Of a DNA stretch of 10,040 nt, positions 7,114 through 10,040 are shown piece by piece. Each line of letters begins with the position of its first letter. Position 1 is the first letter of the stretch. The DNA comes from Treponema sp. GTDB taxonomy: Bacteria > Spirochaetota > Spirochaetia > Treponematales > Treponemataceae. The position numbers and the translations under genes were made by a program. The notes under the pieces were generated by a model. That model was not told the DNA's origin. It did not search any database and saw only the letters and a program-made list of their open reading frames with translations. The stretch is from the NCBI GenBank assembly GCA_016293645.1, contig JAEDDW010000064.1, positions 1 to 10,040 of the forward strand. The letters run 5' to 3'.

Positions 7114-8442
7114 TCATCTCCTTTTTTTTGGCAGACAGATACTTGTCGTAAAGACACCGTCATCTATTTCCATGTCATAGACTCCGCCGTATTTCTCACA
7201 AAGAAGCCTGACATTGAAAAGTCCGATTCCATGCTGACCCGGCTGATCCTTTGTGGTAACCATCCTGCCGTTTTTTGTTTCTATATTCCTGAAATGGTTT
7301 TCAACAATGAACATGATGAAATTTCCATCAGTCTCAAAAAGCTTTATTCCTACCACGGAATCACATTTGCGCCCGATGCTTTCCTGCCATTCACGTTCAG
7401 CTCGAACCGCATTGTCGATGAGATTGCCGAACATGGCGATAAGGTCGATTTCCTCAAAGCCTTCAAGTTCGACTTCAGGTTCAATCTGGAAATCAATGTT
7501 CACGAAATCTTTTTTTGCCAGGGCTTCCTTTTCATTCAACAGGGCATTTACGATTCTATTCCGTACATATTTTTTTGGAGTGTTCTTCTGAAGCTCAATG
7601 TTCATTACATTCAGAAGTTTTTCAATATCCTCGGTCTTTCCTTCCGCACACAAACCGGCAATGGCTGCAAGATAGTGCTTTTCATCATGACGGATGATGG
7701 ACTGTCTCTGTTCTATTTCATCAAGCCTGTCATAATAGTTTTTCTCAAGCTCGTATTTTCTGGTCAACCGGTCAAGCTTAAGGAAAAGAGGATTCTCGCT
7801 GTTAAGGGAAACTGAAAGCACAAGAAGAGTTACATTCAGGCTTGAAACAAGGGATTCAGGGAAAAACAGCTGTATGACCGTGAAAATCGAGACAGCAACA
7901 AAGGATGACTTGAAGGCAAGCTTTTTCATCGGATCGCTTCTCATGAAATATTTTCTGCCAAAGACAAGAACAAGAAACAGAGAGAGAGGAACCAGTGAAA
8001 AAACTATGAAGACCGGAGCTCCGTAGGAATAGTTTGTCATCTTGCCCTTCACGATTCTAAGTTCAGGCATGTAAACGATGGTCAGGGCATAGATCAGGGC
8101 AATGAGAACAGCGAAGAAAATCTTCTGCCACCTTGTGTCCGGCAATCTGTTTGCTATGGAACGGAAATAAAAATACATGAGCCAGAGTTCCGTCTCAAGG
8201 AGAATGTAGAATATCCCATGAAGAACAATATTCGCCTTCATGGGAACGACATCAGGGCTATTTACGGACCATGCAGTTATCGCATCGAAGACTACGCAGA
8301 TACCTCCAAATATCAAGAGCAGGTCAGCGAATATGTTACTTTCCGTATCTCCATCCTTACCCCTGATGAGAAGGAATCCAACATACATGAGAAAAACGAG
8401 ACATCCTATCTGCATTCTGCTGTAACTTAAAAACTGAAGCAT
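7114..8442 (-). CDS. AgrC-like GHKL sensor histidine kinase with multi-pass membrane sensor
   Basis: The 442-residue membrane kinase pairs with the LytTR regulator that follows. Residues 1-216 hold about seven hydrophobic segments (near 9-26, 37-57, 68-96, 105-124, 140-162, 175-193 and 198-214). A linker leads to the phospho-acceptor box IIRHDEKHYL with His252, the RHD type of the AgrC/HPK10 group. The GHKL ATPase domain shows the N box GNLIDNAVRAE (Asn340, Asn344) and the G box QHGIGLFNV (404-411), ending in the usual GGVYDMEI..FTTSICLP strands. The membrane domain is not the CPBP/AgrC type by sight; it matches the HD-GYP remnant at 3518-4041, including 8 of the first 15 residues. That match also supports the ATG at 8442, although it has no Shine-Dalgarno and a TATAAT ends 6 bases upstream. 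The ligand is unknown; no peptide precursor or AgrB-like protease gene is nearby. Confidence 0.9.
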   Translation of the reverse strand: MLQFLSYSRMQIGCLVFLMYVGFLLIRGKDGDTESNIFADLLLIFGGICVVFDAITAWSVNSPDVVPMKANIVLHGIFYILLETELWLMYFYFRSIANRLPDTRWQKIFFAVLIALIYALTIVYMPELRIVKGKMTNYSYGAPVFIVFSLVPLSLFLVLVFGRKYFMRSDPMKKLAFKSSFVAVSIFTVIQLFFPESLVSSLNVTLLVLSVSLNSENPLFLKLDRLTRKYELEKNYYDRLDEIEQRQSIIRHDEKHYLAAIAGLCAEGKTEDIEKLLNVMNIELQKNTPKKYVRNRIVNALLNEKEALAKKDFVNIDFQIEPEVELEGFEEIDLIAMFGNLIDNAVRAEREWQESIGRKCDSVVGIKLFETDGNFIMFIVENHFRNIETKNGRMVTTKDQPGQHGIGLFNVRLLCEKYGGVYDMEIDDGVFTTSICLPKKRR

Positions 8443-8448
8443 TATTCA

Positions 8449-8477
8449 ATTATAACACAGTATACGGTCCGTAAATA
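8449..8477 (-). promoter_or_regulatory. Candidate promoter of the kinase-regulator operon
   Basis: A perfect TATAAT (8449-8454, minus strand) lies in the 39-base spacer after the MATE 2 gene. The -35 region is weak (TATTTA at 17 bases, or TTTACG at 15 bases). The start point would fall on the ATG at 8442, predicting a leaderless mRNA. The odd palindrome ACGGTCCGT (8464-8472) lies in the -35/-10 spacer and could be an operator. Confidence 0.35.
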
Positions 8478-8481
8478 GTTC

Positions 8482-9810
8482 CTAGATCTTCACTGCTATT
8501 TTCCTGAACTTGAAATAGTTTACCACCGCACGTGTAAGTTCATCCGTGATGATGGCTGCAAACACTCCGGCGATTCCCATATTGAAGACGCGCACAAAAA
8601 CAAGAGCGGAAGAAATCACTATTACGGAACCACCAAGCTGGGTAAAGAACATCCATCTCGTATCACCGCTTCCGCGGATGGCACTGCCGATTATGATGTT
8701 GCCTGACTTTCCGTAGAGATTGGCACACATGAGCAGGAGATAGATTCCGCAGCCTGCAACAAGTTCCTGATCCTTTGAGAACAATCCGATGATCCTTTCC
8801 GGGAATATCAGACAGACAGCAAGCATCAGCAAAGAAACCACAACAGAAAGAGTTCCGGCTGAAAGAACAATACCACGATACTTTTTTCTATCACAGGCCC
8901 CAACAGCTTCTCCCGTCAAGGTAAGAGTTGCATTGCCGAAAGAACCGATGACAACGACAACGAGAAGTTCAACACCAAAAATCATGGAATAGATTCCGGC
9001 TGCCATTTCATTGATGGAATTGAGAATGACAATGAGGATAAGGTTGCTTCCATTCCAGATGAAATCCTCAAAGGCAGTGTTGATTCCAAGTTTCACGGAA
9101 CGCAGGAAAGGAAGCGGAGAAGATTTCATGACGGCGGCAACTGATGGTCTCGTAAAAAGTTTTTTGCTTGAAAAGAAGATGAATAACGCATAGATCATTC
9201 CGCAATATTCAGCAATCACAGTAGCGATGGCGGCTCCCTTCATTCCCATGGCAGGACATCCAAGATGACCAAATATCATCACCCAGTCAAGGAAGATGTT
9301 CAGACCGGCACGGATGATTCCGTAGTAGATCATCGGCTTTGTGTAGTTTGAAGTCTGCATGATCACCATGGTCGAGGACTGCAATCCAACGAGAAGAATT
9401 GCAGGCGCATAAAACTTAGTGTACTCGACGCAGAGGGGAAGGACATTTTCTGAAACGCCCATCGCCCTGTAGACAAATCCGCTGAAGAAAAACCAGAAAA
9501 TGAAAAGCAGAGCCGGAACAACATTTGTCCACACGATCATCGAGGCGGAATATTTTTCGACTTCCGCAGTATCTTTTGCCCCGACCTTCTGGCTGATGAT
9601 TATGGAAGATCCGACCACAACGGAAAAACAGAATGACAGTGAAGTCCAGACAGGACTTGATACATTTCCAATTGCGCTGAGGTAGATGTCGTTCATCTGG
9701 CCAAGAAAAGCCTTGTCGATGATCATCTGAATCTGACATATGACATTTGCAAGAATCAGCGGAACCGCAATTTTAAAAATGGAATTAAAATAAGATTTCT
9801 CGAATTTCAT
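8482..9810 (-). CDS. MATE-family efflux transporter (MATE 2)
   Basis: The 442-residue product is an inner-membrane exporter with about 12 hydrophobic segments. MATE hallmarks are FKIAVPLILANVICQIQMIID in the first helix, KAFLGQM, IIISQKVGAKD after helix 2, the half-end signature CPAMGMKGAAIATVIAEY, GEAVGACDRKKYRG in the second half and IRGSGDTRW late in the protein. It should expel a small molecule using an ion gradient; the substrate is unknown. The ATG at 9810 is preferred over a TTG at 9840 because the protein then starts MKFEKSYFNSIFKIAV as the family does, and a TAGAAT box at 9840-9845 would start transcription downstream of that TTG. No clear Shine-Dalgarno is seen. It stops 39 bases before the sensor kinase on the same strand, so it may be co-transcribed or be part of the same response. 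Confidence 0.92.
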   Translation of the reverse strand: MKFEKSYFNSIFKIAVPLILANVICQIQMIIDKAFLGQMNDIYLSAIGNVSSPVWTSLSFCFSVVVGSSIIISQKVGAKDTAEVEKYSASMIVWTNVVPALLFIFWFFFSGFVYRAMGVSENVLPLCVEYTKFYAPAILLVGLQSSTMVIMQTSNYTKPMIYYGIIRAGLNIFLDWVMIFGHLGCPAMGMKGAAIATVIAEYCGMIYALFIFFSSKKLFTRPSVAAVMKSSPLPFLRSVKLGINTAFEDFIWNGSNLILIVILNSINEMAAGIYSMIFGVELLVVVVIGSFGNATLTLTGEAVGACDRKKYRGIVLSAGTLSVVVSLLMLAVCLIFPERIIGLFSKDQELVAGCGIYLLLMCANLYGKSGNIIIGSAIRGSGDTRWMFFTQLGGSVIVISSALVFVRVFNMGIAGVFAAIITDELTRAVVNYFKFRKIAVKI

Positions 9811-9947
9811 GGTTTCATTGTAACGATCAGGAAAAAACAATTCTATGCAAAGGGCAAAAAAGACGGAATAATAGGCAAATTATTCAACGGAAAATTCCTT
9901 CTGCGGCGTCTGCAATCGAATCATTGATTTTTTTGACCTGATTTAAA

Positions 9948-9979
9948 ACAAAAAAGCACTCGAAGTTTTTCGAGTGCTT
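9948..9979 (-). terminator. Rho-independent terminator of the tRNA transcript
   Basis: An 11-bp perfect stem (arms 9954-9964 and 9969-9979, AAGCACTCGAA/TTCGAGTGCTT) with a 4-base loop is followed on the minus strand by a T-run (A-run at 9950-9955 on plus). It begins 6 bases after the tRNA 3' end and should end that transcript before MATE 2. Confidence 0.9.
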
Positions 9980-9985
9980 GATTCG

Positions 9986-10040
9986 TGAGACTGACACGAT
10001 TCGAACGTGCGACCCTCACCTCCGCAGGGTGATGCTCTAA
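9986..10040 (-). tRNA. tRNA-Arg (anticodon GCG), partial, 5' end outside the window
   Basis: Reading on the minus strand from the window edge: end of the D arm (TTAGAGC), A26, a fully paired anticodon arm TCACC / GGTGA around the loop CTGCGGA, a 5-base variable region, a T arm GCACG-TTCGAAT-CGTGT, the acceptor 3' strand CAGTCTC and discriminator A73 at 9986. Loop numbering gives U33 and anticodon G34-C35-G36, reading CGC (Arg). CCA is not encoded: the next bases are CGA. About 20 bases of the 5' end are missing, so the acceptor pairing (expected GAGACTG) cannot be checked. Base 20 appears to be T and not the A that is a usual arginine identity base, so the amino-acid assignment rests on the anticodon. 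Confidence 0.75.

Noticed and set aside
7085..7116. Nine-codon ORF (MKHSDGDVP) on the minus strand whose ATG overlaps the kinase stop, considered as a signal peptide precursor
   Set aside because: The AGGAG directly touches the ATG with no spacing, the peptide is too short and polar for an AgrD-like precursor, and it lies in the spacer that leads to the regulator's own ribosome binding site.
9811..9840. TTG start at 9840 extending MATE 2 by 10 residues
   Set aside because: No ribosome binding site, the added residues are not family-like, and the candidate -10 box covers base 9840.
9841..9900. Paired LytTR binding sites upstream of MATE 2 (CCGTTGAAT and TCGTTACAA)
   Set aside because: Each misses conserved positions of the LytTR half-site and their spacing is not the usual one helical turn plus; too weak to list.

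Overview
The window looks like chromosomal DNA of a host-associated spirochaete of the Treponema type. This is an inference from moderate GC content, gene style, PAS/GGDEF and HD-GYP signalling proteins, and a REP-like TTCGACTACGCTCAACC repeat; no taxonomic marker gene is complete here. Standard-code bacterial genes fill most of it, and there is no sign of phage, plasmid or CRISPR.

Left part (1-3380): a MATE-family exporter on the minus strand is transcribed away from a two-gene plus-strand unit. That unit holds a HisC-type PLP aminotransferase and a small calcineurin-like phosphoesterase. The two candidate promoters in the 1394-1521 spacer overlap so closely that their -35 boxes occupy nearly the same bases on opposite strands.

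Middle (3381-4041): a 119-bp element with imperfect terminal inverted repeats (outer end GGGCTGTC) and an internal REP-like hairpin lies between convergent genes. Next to it is a decayed gene. Its remains spell out the start and end of a multi-pass membrane domain, followed by the beginning and end of an HD-GYP (c-di-GMP phosphodiesterase) domain, with both middles deleted.

Right part (4059-9840), all minus strand, in transcription order: a second MATE exporter, an AgrC-like GHKL sensor kinase, its LytTR response regulator, and a soluble multi-PAS GGDEF diguanylate cyclase, followed by the HD-GYP remnant. The kinase and the remnant share the same N-terminal membrane domain, so one sensor module has been joined to two different outputs. 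The locus therefore looks like a signalling island that once combined a quorum-type two-component system with making and breaking c-di-GMP, and has since lost the phosphodiesterase arm. No AgrB/AgrD-like signal-production genes are visible.

Right edge: the 3' part of a tRNA gene (anticodon reads GCG, hence Arg) on the minus strand, cut by the window end, followed by a strong intrinsic terminator.
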